A stretch of DNA of 64,000 bases, taken from NCBI RefSeq assembly GCF_900109115.1, contig NZ_FNYV01000001.1, positions 633,003 to 697,002 on the forward strand. Reading direction: 5' to 3'. This document shows, piece by piece, positions 49,493 through 58,513 of this stretch. How positions within the stretch are numbered: the stretch's first letter is position 1; each line of letters begins with the position of its first letter. Both the position numbers and the translations under genes were made by a program. The DNA is from Micromonospora phaseoli (GTDB taxonomy: Bacteria > Actinomycetota > Actinomycetes > Mycobacteriales > Micromonosporaceae). The notes under the pieces are model-generated. The model had not been told where the DNA came from, made no database searches, and was given only the letters and a program-made list of their open reading frames with translations.

Positions 49493-49821
49493 CCTTCAAC
49501 TCACCTCGGGTCGAACGGGTCAGATCGGGTCGTATGGGTCACATCGTGTCGCGCGGGCGTGGAACTTGGCGTAGCGTACCGACCTCGTGTCGGGCCGCGC
49601 GATCACCGCGTCGCCGCGCAGTCCCGACCCCTGGTCGGCGACGCGGGCCGGGTGGGCGAGCCCCGGCAGCCGGTTCGGCCCGTCACCGCTCTGCGCGTCG
49701 GCTCGACTCGGCACCCCGGGCCAGCTATCACTCTCGGTGAGGATCGTGCGGCACGAGAAACGTCACGTGTGGAACGCGTGTCCTGGCCGCACCCGCTCCT
49801 AGGACAAGGACTCCCGTCTCG
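49493..49821. other. Intergenic region with tandem 19-bp direct repeats
   Basis: No gene is visible. Two adjacent direct repeats, 49508-49526 and 49527-49545, share 16 of 19 bases (GGGTC-x3-x-GGGTCA-x-ATC pattern). They lie 16-53 bp upstream of the minus-strand acetyltransferase start and may be operator sites. The rest of the region leads to the divergent membrane-protein gene at 49822. Confidence 0.55.
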
Positions 49822-52095
49822 ATGACCGAACAGACCGTCACCGCCGCCGCGCCGGCGACGGCCGACGACCCGGCCGGCCGGGTCCACACCGGTCTTCGCC
49901 GGTTGCGCGCGGTGCCCGTCCGCATCGGGTCGGGTGTCGCCAGGGTGCCCGCAGTGCTGACCGACGGTGCCGTGCTGGCCTTCGCGCTCTGGACGCTGCT
50001 CTACCACGCCGCCCTGCCGCTGGGTCTCGCCCCGTCACTCACCCTGCGGATCTGGCTGGTGGTCGGTCCGGCGCTGGCACTGCTCGCCCTGCTGACCCGG
50101 CTCGCGCTCCGGTGGCGACGCCGCCGGGCGACCCAGGCCACCGCGCCCGACGAGGCCACTGCGGTCACCGCGCCCGACGAGGCCACCGCGCCCGACGAGG
50201 CCACCGCGCCCGACGAGGCCACTGCCACCGAGGCCGCCGCGGTGGTGGACGAGGCGGCCCCGGACGGCGGGTCCACGCCCCGCGCCGACCGGATGCCGGT
50301 CGCCCAGCGCTGGTTGACGGCGCTGGTCCTGCTGATCGGCGCCGGCGCGGCGATCACCGCCGGCGTGGCGGGGACGCCGGCCGGCGCCGGCCTGTCCTGG
50401 TGGGTACCGGCCTCGGCCGGGGCCACGGCGGCCGTCGGGATGGCGCTGCTGACCTGGCGAAGCTGGCGGGGCACGGCGGTACCCGGTCCGGCCGCGTCGA
50501 ACGGTCCAGTGGCGCCGGCCCCCACCGCCTGGCAGTCGGCGTACGCGTTGCTGATCGCCGGGGTTGCCGCGGTCGCCTCGCTCTACCTCGCCCGCAACAC
50601 CCCCGACGACATCTACTACGTGGGCCGGTCGGTATGGGTGGCGGAGCGGGACCTCGTCCCGCTCAACGACTTCCTGTTCAGCGAGAACGTTCTTCCGGCG
50701 ATGGCCTCGCAGCCCCCGATCGCCAGCATCGAGGTCCTCGCCGGTGCGCTCGCCCGCTTCTTCGGCATCCCCGCCGCCTCGGCGACCTGGTACGTGCTGC
50801 TGCCGATCATGGCGGTGCTCGCCGTGCTGGCCCTCTGGCGGCTCGTGCAGGCCTGGGCGCCGCGACGTCCGGTGCTCGCCTTCACCGTCGCAGTGGCCTT
50901 CCTCGCGCTGGTCTGTGGCCCGGACGCGGCCCTGGGCAACTTCCACCTACCCCGGCTGTACCAGGGCAAGGGAATGTTCGTCTCCGCGGCCGTGCCGTTG
51001 ATGTGGCTCTACCTGACCCGCTGGTTCGACGGCCGGTCCGGCCGCCGGCTGGTGCTGGTGGTCGCCCTGTCGATCGCGGCGACCGGGCTGACCAGCACGG
51101 CGGCGATCGTGCTGCCGCTGCTGGTCGGCGGGGCGGCGCTGATGATGCTGCTGGTGGGCCGCTGGAGGTCGGCGCTCGTCGCCGGCGTCGCCGCGCTGGC
51201 GTACCCGGTGGGCGCGATCGCGGTCAGCCAACTGCTCGTCGGCTCGGCCAGCGAGGCCGCCGCGGACGTCACCTTCTACGACGCCGCGCACACCTATCGG
51301 CGGACGTTCGAGATCGGCATCGTGGGTGTGATCGGCGGGCTCGCCCTCTGGTGTGGTCCGCTACTGGCCCGCCGCCGCACCCCGGCGCTGCTCGCGGCCG
51401 GCGGTGCGCTGACGCTGAGCGTGCTGCTGGTGCCCGGGGTGCTGGAGTGGCTCGGCGCGCTCACCGGCATCTCGGTGGTGCTCTGGCGGGTGCCCTGGCT
51501 GCTCGCGGTGCCGGCGCTGATCGGACTGCTCTGCACCATCTGGCTGCCCACCCGGCTACGGACCGTGCGGGCGCTGGTCGGTGTGGTGCTGGCCGCGGCG
51601 ATCGTGACCTCGTTCGCCAACTACGCCATCCCGATGTGGGACGAGCGCAGCGGCGTGCTGGTGCACGGCGAGCCGACCTGGAAGCTCCGGCCACCGCAGC
51701 ACGCCATCGCGCAGTTCATCGTGGACCTCGACCACCCGGACGGCCTCGTGCTCGCGCCGGCCACCGTCATGCGGACCATCCCGATCCTCACCACCGAGAC
51801 ACGGGTGGTGCTGCCGCGGGACTTCTTCCTGGTCGAGTACGACCTGAACTCGCAGTTCGCGCAGGACCGGTTGCTGCTGACCCGGTTCGCCAACGGGGGC
51901 CCGGCCGTGGAACGGCCGACCGTTGAGGAGGTGGCCGGGGCGCTGGAGCGGCTGGACGTGGGCACGATCTGCGTCTACAGCCAGAACCGCTTCGCCCGCC
52001 GGGTCGGCGCGCGGTTCGGCTACGTCGAGTTCGCCGGGCAGTTCGCCGACCCTCCCGTCCATCCGAACGTGGTGGTCTGCCTGCGTCGTGAGTAG
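49822..52095 (+). CDS. Large polytopic membrane protein, probable GT-C-type glycosyltransferase
   Basis: A 757-residue protein with some twelve or more transmembrane segments and an extracytoplasmic C-terminal domain of about 150 residues. A loop near residues 260-275 has NTPDDIYYVGRS, an acidic motif in the place where GT-C enzymes hold the catalytic Asp. Residues 107-133 include the TAPDEA repeats in an otherwise variable cytoplasmic linker. GGACAAGG precedes the ATG. The next gene, 118 bp downstream on the same strand, is a TagF-like transferase, so it may glycosylate the same polymer outside the membrane. No exact family is recognised. Confidence 0.72.
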   Translation: MTEQTVTAAAPATADDPAGRVHTGLRRLRAVPVRIGSGVARVPAVLTDGAVLAFALWTLLYHAALPLGLAPSLTLRIWLVVGPALALLALLTRLALRWRRRRATQATAPDEATAVTAPDEATAPDEATAPDEATATEAAAVVDEAAPDGGSTPRADRMPVAQRWLTALVLLIGAGAAITAGVAGTPAGAGLSWWVPASAGATAAVGMALLTWRSWRGTAVPGPAASNGPVAPAPTAWQSAYALLIAGVAAVASLYLARNTPDDIYYVGRSVWVAERDLVPLNDFLFSENVLPAMASQPPIASIEVLAGALARFFGIPAASATWYVLLPIMAVLAVLALWRLVQAWAPRRPVLAFTVAVAFLALVCGPDAALGNFHLPRLYQGKGMFVSAAVPLMWLYLTRWFDGRSGRRLVLVVALSIAATGLTSTAAIVLPLLVGGAALMMLLVGRWRSALVAGVAALAYPVGAIAVSQLLVGSASEAAADVTFYDAAHTYRRTFEIGIVGVIGGLALWCGPLLARRRTPALLAAGGALTLSVLLVPGVLEWLGALTGISVVLWRVPWLLAVPALIGLLCTIWLPTRLRTVRALVGVVLAAAIVTSFANYAIPMWDERSGVLVHGEPTWKLRPPQHAIAQFIVDLDHPDGLVLAPATVMRTIPILTTETRVVLPRDFFLVEYDLNSQFAQDRLLLTRFANGGPAVERPTVEEVAGALERLDVGTICVYSQNRFARRVGARFGYVEFAGQFADPPVHPNVVVCLRRE
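50140..50220 (+). repeat. 18-bp tandem repeats encoding TAPDEA
   Basis: The unit ACCGCGCCCGACGAGGCC occurs four times: once at 50140-50157, then, after nine bases, three perfect tandem copies at 50167-50220. They are in frame in the membrane protein gene and encode Thr-Ala-Pro-Asp-Glu-Ala. Confidence 0.95.
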
Positions 52096-52213
52096 CGCCG
52101 TGAGTAGCCCCGCCACCCGGGCGTCGTCCCGTCGATGTTTCGCGTTAAGGTCGCAGCTGCGCTGACGCCGAGCCCATCCAGCCGGCCATCGATCTCGCTA
52201 GGGAGCTACCCCG

Positions 52214-53962
52214 TTGGGCACGTTGACTTTGCGCGTCGGTGTGGCCGCGCGTGGGGCCTTGTTGGTCCTGACCTACCTGCTCCTGCTCGCCGGCGGAGCG
52301 CTCGGCTGGGTGGCCGTCTTCGCGATCGCCGGCCTGGCAGCGGTGCTCGGCGAGGTCGCCGTGCAGCGGTGGTCACCGGCCACCGCCACCCTGATGGAGA
52401 AGGCCGGTCTCGGCCTCGGCTACCGGCAGCTGGCCCGCGACGTGTCGGTGGTGCTGCTGGTCGTCGCCCAGGTGCCGCTGGCCGGCGGCGAGCTGACCCT
52501 GCTGCTTCTGCTGCCCGCCACGGTGTGGCTGATCGCCGTCTTCGCCGGGGCGTTCCGGCGGATCATCGACCGGCGCGACGGTGGGGTGCTGCTGCGCAAC
52601 GTCGACCTGGGACAACTTCCTGCACCCGGTCTGCCGAGCTGGGCCGGTGGCCTCACCGGTGACCGGCTGCCCTGGGTGAACGTGCTGCTCGTACCGGCGG
52701 CGGTGACCGCGGCGGTCGCCGGCGAGGTGGCGCCCGTCTACCTGGCCGGCGCGGTCGCCATCGGGCTGGCCGCGCTGGTCGGCGGGACCGTCGCGCTGAC
52801 CTGGCTGCGCGGCAGAGGGCGCGGCACCCGGCTGCCGGCCGTGCAGCGCTGGTTGGACGGCTACTGCCCGGAGGTGGCGCTCTACTTCGCCGGCCCGGCC
52901 AAGGACGCCTACCAGGCGAACATGTGGCTCACCCCGACCGAGGCGCTCGACCGGCGGGCGGTGGTCTTCCTGCGTAACCCGGAGACCCTGCCCGCGCTGG
53001 CGGACACCCGGCTACCGGTTCTCTGCGTACCGTCCGGGGCCGACTTCATGAACCTCGACAAGAGCGGCATCCGGGTGGCGCTGTACCCGGCCAACGCCGG
53101 TGAGAACATCCACATGCTGCGCGAGCCGGGCATGAGGCACGTGTTCCTCGGCCACGGCGACAGCGACAAGGCGGCCAGCGCCAACCCGTACAGCAAGGTC
53201 TACGACGAGGTATGGGTCGCCGGCCCGGCCGGCCGCGAGCGGTACGCACGGGCCGGGGTCGGCGTACGCGACCGCGACGTGGTGGAGATCGGCCGGCCGC
53301 AACTGGCCGGCGTGCAGACCTACGAGACGGAGTCCACCGACCGCCCGTTCACCGTGCTCTACGCGCCGACCTGGGAGGGTTGGCTCGCCGACGACCCGTA
53401 CCACACCTCGGTGGTGCTGATGGGTGAACGGATCGTCGCCGGCCTGCTGGCCACCCGGCCGGCGGTCCGGCTGATCTACAAGCCGCACCCGCTGACCGGA
53501 AGCCGGTCCGGGCGGGCCAGGGCCGCGCACGAACGGATCGTGCAGCGGATCCGCAGCGCCGGCGGGGAGGTCGGCGCGACCACGCTGGACGGGACCGCAC
53601 ACCGGGTGGTCACCGGGGCGGGGCCCGCGCTGTTCGACTGCTTCAACCAGAGCGAGCTGCTGATCAGCGACGTGTCCAGCGTGGTCTCCGACTTCCTGCA
53701 GAGTCAGCGGCCGTACGTGGTGACCAACCCTGCCGGCCGGCCCGACGACGAGTTCCGGCGTGCCTTCCCGACCTCGCGGGCCGGTTACCTGCTCGCCGCC
53801 GACTGCGGAGAACTGGAGAAGATCGTCGCGGTGAGCCGGGCGGCCGGTGACGACCCGATGGCCCCGGCCCGCACGGAGTTGCGGACCTACCTGCTCGGTC
53901 CGGCCGAGGCGAACCCGATCGACCGGTTCGTCGAGGAGGTCGGGCGGCTCTGCCACCGCTGA
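52214..53962 (+). CDS. Membrane-anchored CDP-glycerol/ribitol glycerophosphotransferase-like protein (TagF-like 2)
   Basis: A 582-residue paralogue of the protein encoded at 42982. About six hydrophobic segments fill the first 200 residues. The TagF-like domain has FLGHGDSDKAAS near 315, VLYAPTWEGW near 380, IYKPHPLT near 420 and LISDVSSVVSDFLQSQRP near 485. Both paralogues share the HGDSDKA motif and the SDVS-x-VVSD block, which differ from typical TagF proteins. The TTG start follows GGGAG. The two copies may perform successive steps, for example primase and polymerase, as TagB/TagF do. Confidence 0.86.
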   Translation: MGTLTLRVGVAARGALLVLTYLLLLAGGALGWVAVFAIAGLAAVLGEVAVQRWSPATATLMEKAGLGLGYRQLARDVSVVLLVVAQVPLAGGELTLLLLLPATVWLIAVFAGAFRRIIDRRDGGVLLRNVDLGQLPAPGLPSWAGGLTGDRLPWVNVLLVPAAVTAAVAGEVAPVYLAGAVAIGLAALVGGTVALTWLRGRGRGTRLPAVQRWLDGYCPEVALYFAGPAKDAYQANMWLTPTEALDRRAVVFLRNPETLPALADTRLPVLCVPSGADFMNLDKSGIRVALYPANAGENIHMLREPGMRHVFLGHGDSDKAASANPYSKVYDEVWVAGPAGRERYARAGVGVRDRDVVEIGRPQLAGVQTYETESTDRPFTVLYAPTWEGWLADDPYHTSVVLMGERIVAGLLATRPAVRLIYKPHPLTGSRSGRARAAHERIVQRIRSAGGEVGATTLDGTAHRVVTGAGPALFDCFNQSELLISDVSSVVSDFLQSQRPYVVTNPAGRPDDEFRRAFPTSRAGYLLAADCGELEKIVAVSRAAGDDPMAPARTELRTYLLGPAEANPIDRFVEEVGRLCHR

Positions 53963-54093
53963 CCCTCGGCGCGGCGCCGAGCGCCAGCACTGCTCGGGCC
54001 GCGCCGCGCCGGGGGCGCTTTTGGCCCGTACCGGCCCGGTCCGCAGCCTCGACGGGCATGCTCGGGAGGCAGGCCGCCGGAGAGGGGGATGGC

Positions 54094-54405
54094 ATGGAGA
54101 GCTATCACGAGGACTGGACCGACAGCCAGCGCGCGCTCTACGACGAGTGCTACCGCGCCGGCGCCGACTGGGCCGACGACCCCGACACGCCGTCCGAGGA
54201 CGTCCAGCACGTGATCAACATGGCGGAGGCCGACGACGACACCCTCGCGGACGCCGAGATCGACTTCCCGCCACTGATCGACGCGGTCACCCAGGCCACC
54301 GGCGAATTGTTCACCACCGTGCCGGCCAGCCACGACGATCCCGCCTTCAAGGGCTTCGTGGACGGGGTGCGGGACAGCACTTCGGACGAGGTCTTCGGGC
54401 TCTGA
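54094..54405 (+). CDS. Small acidic hypothetical protein
   Basis: A 103-residue, strongly acidic cytoplasmic protein starting MESYHEDWTDSQRALYDECY. No membrane segment, metal-binding cysteine set or named domain is recognised. The ATG at 54094 follows GAGAGGGGG. It lies 131 bp downstream of the TagF-like gene and 115 bp before the response regulator gene; no functional link can be drawn. Confidence 0.65.
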   Translation: MESYHEDWTDSQRALYDECYRAGADWADDPDTPSEDVQHVINMAEADDDTLADAEIDFPPLIDAVTQATGELFTTVPASHDDPAFKGFVDGVRDSTSDEVFGL

Positions 54406-54520
54406 GCCCGCCCGGGCCTGTCACCCCCGCCGGTTGTCTGCCACCATCTAGTGCGGCCCGGTGCACGTTTCTCCGACGCCGCACCAGCGACAGCGGAGCA
54501 GACCGAACGGGGGAGGCCGG

Positions 54521-55177
54521 GTGCGCATCCTGCTGGTCGAGGACGACCGTCGGGTGGCCGCCGCGCTGTCGTCCGCGCTGACCCGGCGCGGGTACGAGGT
54601 GGAACACGCGGCCACCGCCGCCGCCGCCCTCGCCGCCGCCCCCTGCGACCTGGTACTGCTTGATCTGACCCTGCCCGACGGCGACGGCACCGACCTGTGC
54701 CGGGAGCTGCGCCGGCGCAGCAACCAGCTCGGCATCATCGCGGTGACCGCCCGGGGTGAGGAGCGGGACCGGGTGCTCGGCCTACGGCTCGGCGCGGACG
54801 ACTACGTGGTCAAGCCCTTCTCGATGGTGGAGCTGCAGGCCCGCATCGAGGCGGTGCTGCGGCGGGCGTCGCACGCGGCGCCGGAGCGCAACCTGATCGA
54901 GGCCGGGCCGGTGCACATCGACGTGGCCGCCCGCACCGTCACCGTGGCCGGCAGGTCGGTCTCGCTGACCCGCAAGGAGTTCGACGTCCTGCTCTCGCTG
55001 GCCCGGCAACCCGGCGTCGCGGTGCCGCGCGATCGGATCCTGCTCGACGCCTGGGGTACCACCTTCACCGACCGGCACACCGTCGAGGTGCATGTCGGGT
55101 CGCTACGCGGCAAGCTCGGTGACCCGCGACTGGTGGAGACCGTCCGGGGCGTCGGGTACCGGCTCCGGGGCGGGTGA
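54521..55177 (+). CDS. OmpR-family response regulator
   Basis: A 218-residue two-component regulator. The receiver domain has the acidic pair D8-D9, phosphorylation site D48 in LLDLTLPDGDG, the VTAR switch Thr near 76, and DDYVVKPFS near 95-103 with the conserved Lys. The winged-helix DNA-binding domain (about 125-218) ends with the usual RGVGYRLR. The GTG at 54521 follows GGGGGAGG. The histidine kinase gene starts 8 bp past the stop, so the two are one operon. Confidence 0.94.
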   Translation: MRILLVEDDRRVAAALSSALTRRGYEVEHAATAAAALAAAPCDLVLLDLTLPDGDGTDLCRELRRRSNQLGIIAVTARGEERDRVLGLRLGADDYVVKPFSMVELQARIEAVLRRASHAAPERNLIEAGPVHIDVAARTVTVAGRSVSLTRKEFDVLLSLARQPGVAVPRDRILLDAWGTTFTDRHTVEVHVGSLRGKLGDPRLVETVRGVGYRLRGG

Positions 55178-55184
55178 GGACCCG

Positions 55185-56624
55185 ATGCGACGGCGCCTGG
55201 TGATCAGCTATCTGCTGCTGATGGTGCTGGTGGTGGTGGCCCTGGGTACGCCGTTGGCGGTGACGCTGACCACCCGGGAGACCGAGCGGGTGCGCGCCGA
55301 CCGGCTCGCCGACGCCACCCGCTTCGCGTCGCTGGCCGGGCCGGCGTTGCGGGGTGGCACGACCGGCCCGCTCACCAACGAACTGGACAGCTACCACGAG
55401 CTGTACGGCATCGGCGCGGCGGTGGTGGACCGGGACGGGCGGGTGGTGGCCCCCTCGCCGGGCTGGCAGCCGCCCCCGGGCACCCGCGAGGCGTTGGAGA
55501 TCGCCCTCTCCGGCCAGCAGACCAGCCGACCCGACGCGGTCTGGCCGTGGCTGGACGGCCAGATCGTGGTGGCGGTGCCGATCAACGACGGCGGCGAGGT
55601 GCTCGGCGCGGTGATCACGGCAAGCCCGTCGGACGGGGTCCGCCGTACCGTCGTCACCTGGTGGACGCTGGTCGTCGCGTTGGGACTGCTCGCCGTGCTG
55701 GCCTGCGTGCTCACCGCGTTCGGGCTGGCCGGCTGGGTGCTGCGCCCGGTCACCGAGTTGGACGCGGTCACCCACGAGATCGCCGAGGGCGACCGTGGCG
55801 CCCGGGTGCAGCACCGGCTGGGCCCGCCGGAGCTGCGCCGCCTCGCGGCGAGCTTCAACCACATGGCCGACGTCGTCTCCGACGTGATGGATCGGCAGCG
55901 CGCCTTCGTCGCGCACGCCAGCCACCAACTGCGCAATCCGCTGACCGCGCTGCGGCTGCGGGTGGAGGAGTTGGGGCCGAGCGTGGCCGACGAGCAGGGC
56001 CGCGCCGAGCACCAACTGGCACTGGAGGAGACCGACCGGCTGGCGCTGCTGCTCGACGCGCTGCTCACCCTGGCCCGGGCGGAACGTCGGGAGAACCAGC
56101 GGGTCACCGTCGACGCGAGGGCCACCGCGGCTTCCCGGGTCGCGGCCTGGGAGCCGCTGGCTCGCCACCGGTCGGTCACGCTGCGCCTGTCGGCCGACCC
56201 GGGTCCGGTGTACGCCCTGACCGTGCCGACCGCGATCGACCAGGCACTCGACGCGTTGATCGACAACGCGGTGAAGTTCAGCGGGGCGGGCGGCGAGGTG
56301 ACGGTGACCGTGGCGGCCCGCAACGGCGGCATCGCGCTGGAGGTGCTCGACACCGGCCCGGGGATGACCCGCAGCCAGCTCGGTCGGGCCACCGAACGGT
56401 TCTGGCGGGCACCGGAGGTGCAGAACGTCGACGGCGCCGGGCTGGGGCTGACCATCGCCGCCGTGCTGGTCGACGCCTCCGACGGTCGGCTCACCATGCA
56501 TCCGAACTCGCCACGTGGCCTGGTGGCCGCACTTTGGTTTCCGGCGTCCGACGCGTCCGACGACCCGGCCTCCGCACCCGTCGAGCCGGTCACCGAGCCG
56601 GCACCGCCCGCCCGGGTGCTCTGA
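55185..56624 (+). CDS. Sensor histidine kinase
   Basis: A 479-residue membrane sensor kinase. Transmembrane segments at about 5-27 and 155-178 enclose an extracytoplasmic sensor of about 125 residues. A HAMP domain follows (LRPVTELDAVTHEIAEGD, about 183-200). The phospho-accepting His is in AHASHQLRNPLTALRLR near 245. The ATPase domain has DNAVKFSGAGG (N-box) near 363, DTGPGM and GAGLGL (G-boxes). It pairs with the adjacent response regulator. It converges with a TAXI-type solute-binding lipoprotein gene, which may point to the signal sensed. Confidence 0.94.
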   Translation: MRRRLVISYLLLMVLVVVALGTPLAVTLTTRETERVRADRLADATRFASLAGPALRGGTTGPLTNELDSYHELYGIGAAVVDRDGRVVAPSPGWQPPPGTREALEIALSGQQTSRPDAVWPWLDGQIVVAVPINDGGEVLGAVITASPSDGVRRTVVTWWTLVVALGLLAVLACVLTAFGLAGWVLRPVTELDAVTHEIAEGDRGARVQHRLGPPELRRLAASFNHMADVVSDVMDRQRAFVAHASHQLRNPLTALRLRVEELGPSVADEQGRAEHQLALEETDRLALLLDALLTLARAERRENQRVTVDARATAASRVAAWEPLARHRSVTLRLSADPGPVYALTVPTAIDQALDALIDNAVKFSGAGGEVTVTVAARNGGIALEVLDTGPGMTRSQLGRATERFWRAPEVQNVDGAGLGLTIAAVLVDASDGRLTMHPNSPRGLVAALWFPASDASDDPASAPVEPVTEPAPPARVL

Positions 56625-56648
56625 GCGCGCCTGCCGGGCGGTCCGCCG

Positions 56649-57620
56649 TCAGGGTTTGCTGGCGCGGTAGTAGTCCACGGCGCCGGGGTGCAGCGGCAGC
56701 GGCAGGGTGGCGATGGCCGAGCGGGGGCTCATCCGACCGGCCGCCGGATGAGCGGCGGCCAGCTCGGAACGCCGCTCCATCAGCAGCCGGGTCACCTCGC
56801 GGACCAGCGCCTCCGGCAGGTCGGCCCGGACCACCAGGTAGTTGGGGTTGGCCACGGTGGTGACCAGGTCGACGCCGTACACCGAGCGGGGGATGTCCCG
56901 CGGCACGTACACCTCCGAGTGGTTCTGGCGCAGCGGAATGGTCCACTCGCCGAGGCCGACGATGCGGGTGGGGGTGTGCTCGGCGAACTGGGCGACGGCG
57001 CGTACCGGTAGCCCACCGGAGAAGAAGAAGGCGTCGATCCTGCCGGCCCGCAGCGCGGCCACCGAGTCGTCCAGACCGAGCTGTTCCTGCTGCACCTTGG
57101 CGTTTCCCAGCCCGGCCACGGAGAGCAGCCGGTCCACGGTGATCTTGGTCCCGGAGCCGGCCGCGCCGACCGAGACCCGCCGCCCGCGCAGGTCGGCCAA
57201 GCTCCGTACCGGGCTGTCGGCGGTGGTGACCAGGTGCAGCAGGTCGTCGTAGACCCGGGCGACCGCCACCACCGACGGGTCCGGGCCCGGATCGGCGGGC
57301 AGCACGTCGGCCTGGGTGAAGCCGAGTTCGGCTTTGCCGGCGTTGAGCAACTGCACGTTCTCCGCGGAGGCGGCGGTGACCATCACCTCGGCCCGCACCT
57401 GGGGCAACTCCCGGTTGAGGATGGCGGCCAGTGACTCGCCGAAGGCGTGATAGACGGCGGTGGGGCTGCCGGTGGCGATGCGGATGAGCATCGGCTCGTC
57501 GTGATCTTCGCGGCAGGCGCCGAGGCCGGGCAGGGCCAGCAGCACGGTCAGCGCGAACGCCACGCGGGTGCCGCGCCGCCGGGCTCGGGCGCTGTACCGG
57601 ATACGGCTCACGGGCAGCAC
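56649..57620 (-). CDS. TAXI-family TRAP-type solute-binding lipoprotein
   Basis: An exported lipoprotein of up to 323 residues. The lipobox is LGAC near residue 36, after a hydrophobic signal. The mature part has IATGSPTAVYHAFGESLA near 48-65, TAASAENVQLLNAGKAELGFTQAD near 82-105 (in parts) and GAAGSGTKITVDRLL near 152, all typical of TAXI proteins, which bind small organic acids. No TRAP membrane subunits are visible nearby, so it may be a stand-alone sensor for the adjacent two-component system. It starts with GTG; a second GTG three codons later is also possible. It converges with the histidine kinase gene, 24 bp apart. Confidence 0.85.
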   Translation of the reverse strand: MLPVSRIRYSARARRRGTRVAFALTVLLALPGLGACREDHDEPMLIRIATGSPTAVYHAFGESLAAILNRELPQVRAEVMVTAASAENVQLLNAGKAELGFTQADVLPADPGPDPSVVAVARVYDDLLHLVTTADSPVRSLADLRGRRVSVGAAGSGTKITVDRLLSVAGLGNAKVQQEQLGLDDSVAALRAGRIDAFFFSGGLPVRAVAQFAEHTPTRIVGLGEWTIPLRQNHSEVYVPRDIPRSVYGVDLVTTVANPNYLVVRADLPEALVREVTRLLMERRSELAAAHPAAGRMSPRSAIATLPLPLHPGAVDYYRASKP

Positions 57621-57695
57621 TGTGCGCCGCCGGACCCCCGCGGCGCAAGCCCCGGGGCGGCGCAGCCCGGTGGCGGTCCTCGCACCGCTCGGCGG

Positions 57696-58415
57696 TCAGG
57701 CCACCGGGCGGTGCACCGCCTCCTCGGCGGCGTGCCGCAGGATTCGGTCCCGGTGGGGGCCCTGCGCCACACTGACCAGGAAGCAGCCGGTGCCGGGGCG
57801 CAGCACCGCCGGCACGTCGAGCAGAGCGGCGCCACGGACCAGCACGGCGGCGAGTTCCCGGTCGGTGATCCGCACTCCGAGGATGTGCCGGCGCACGTGC
57901 CGGCCGCCCGCCAGCAGGGCGGCCCGCCAGGCAGCGGCGGCCAACCGGGTGCGCCACAGCCGCCGCGCCGTCGACGCGCCGGGCACCGGACCGCCGAGCA
58001 ACTCCCGCCGGCCACGGCGCCAACCGTTCTCCACCATCGCCGCGTACGCCGGCCGGTGCTCGCGCGGTACGTGCAGCCGGTGCAGCTCGTAGCGGCGGCG
58101 CAGCCCACCGACGGCCAGCTCGTGCCGGGCCGGGATGTCGAGGCGGTCGAGCAGCTGCCGGGTCCGCCGCGCCGCCTCCTCCCGGTTGAACTCGATCGTC
58201 GTCGGTCGGACGGGCTGCTGCCCGGCGTGCCGTTGACCGGGTGCCGCCGGGGGCGGCATGCAGCGCAGCAGGCAGGCCGTCTCGAAAGCGTCGGCCAGGG
58301 TCGTCCAGTCCAGCGGCGGGAGTGCCGACGGCAGCAGGGCGGACGGCGGCAGGGCCGATGGCGGCAGGGCCGGCGGCGGGCGGTGCTGGTCGAGCAGGAT
58401 CGGTTCGGCAACCAC
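57696..58415 (-). CDS. Hypothetical Arg-rich protein with Pro-Pro-Ser-Ala-Leu repeat
   Basis: A 239-residue cytoplasmic protein. An N-terminal low-complexity stretch repeats PPSALPPSALLPSALPP (residues about 18-34; 15-bp DNA period near 58310-58370). The remainder is Arg- and Leu-rich and mostly helical in appearance, with the phrase TIEFNREEAARRTRQLLDRL near 73-92. I recognise no family. It is on the same strand as the TAXI gene, 75 bp upstream of it, but a shared function is not evident. Confidence 0.6.
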   Translation of the reverse strand: MVAEPILLDQHRPPPALPPSALPPSALLPSALPPLDWTTLADAFETACLLRCMPPPAAPGQRHAGQQPVRPTTIEFNREEAARRTRQLLDRLDIPARHELAVGGLRRRYELHRLHVPREHRPAYAAMVENGWRRGRRELLGGPVPGASTARRLWRTRLAAAAWRAALLAGGRHVRRHILGVRITDRELAAVLVRGAALLDVPAVLRPGTGCFLVSVAQGPHRDRILRHAAEEAVHRPVA

Positions 58416-58513
58416 CGGAGGGCCTCCTTGTGGCGTCGGGTCTGTCTACGGTGACCCGTCACCCCGGCGGGTGGTACCGATCCGGTCCAGCCTTGAGGAA
58501 ATCTTGCGCCTGG

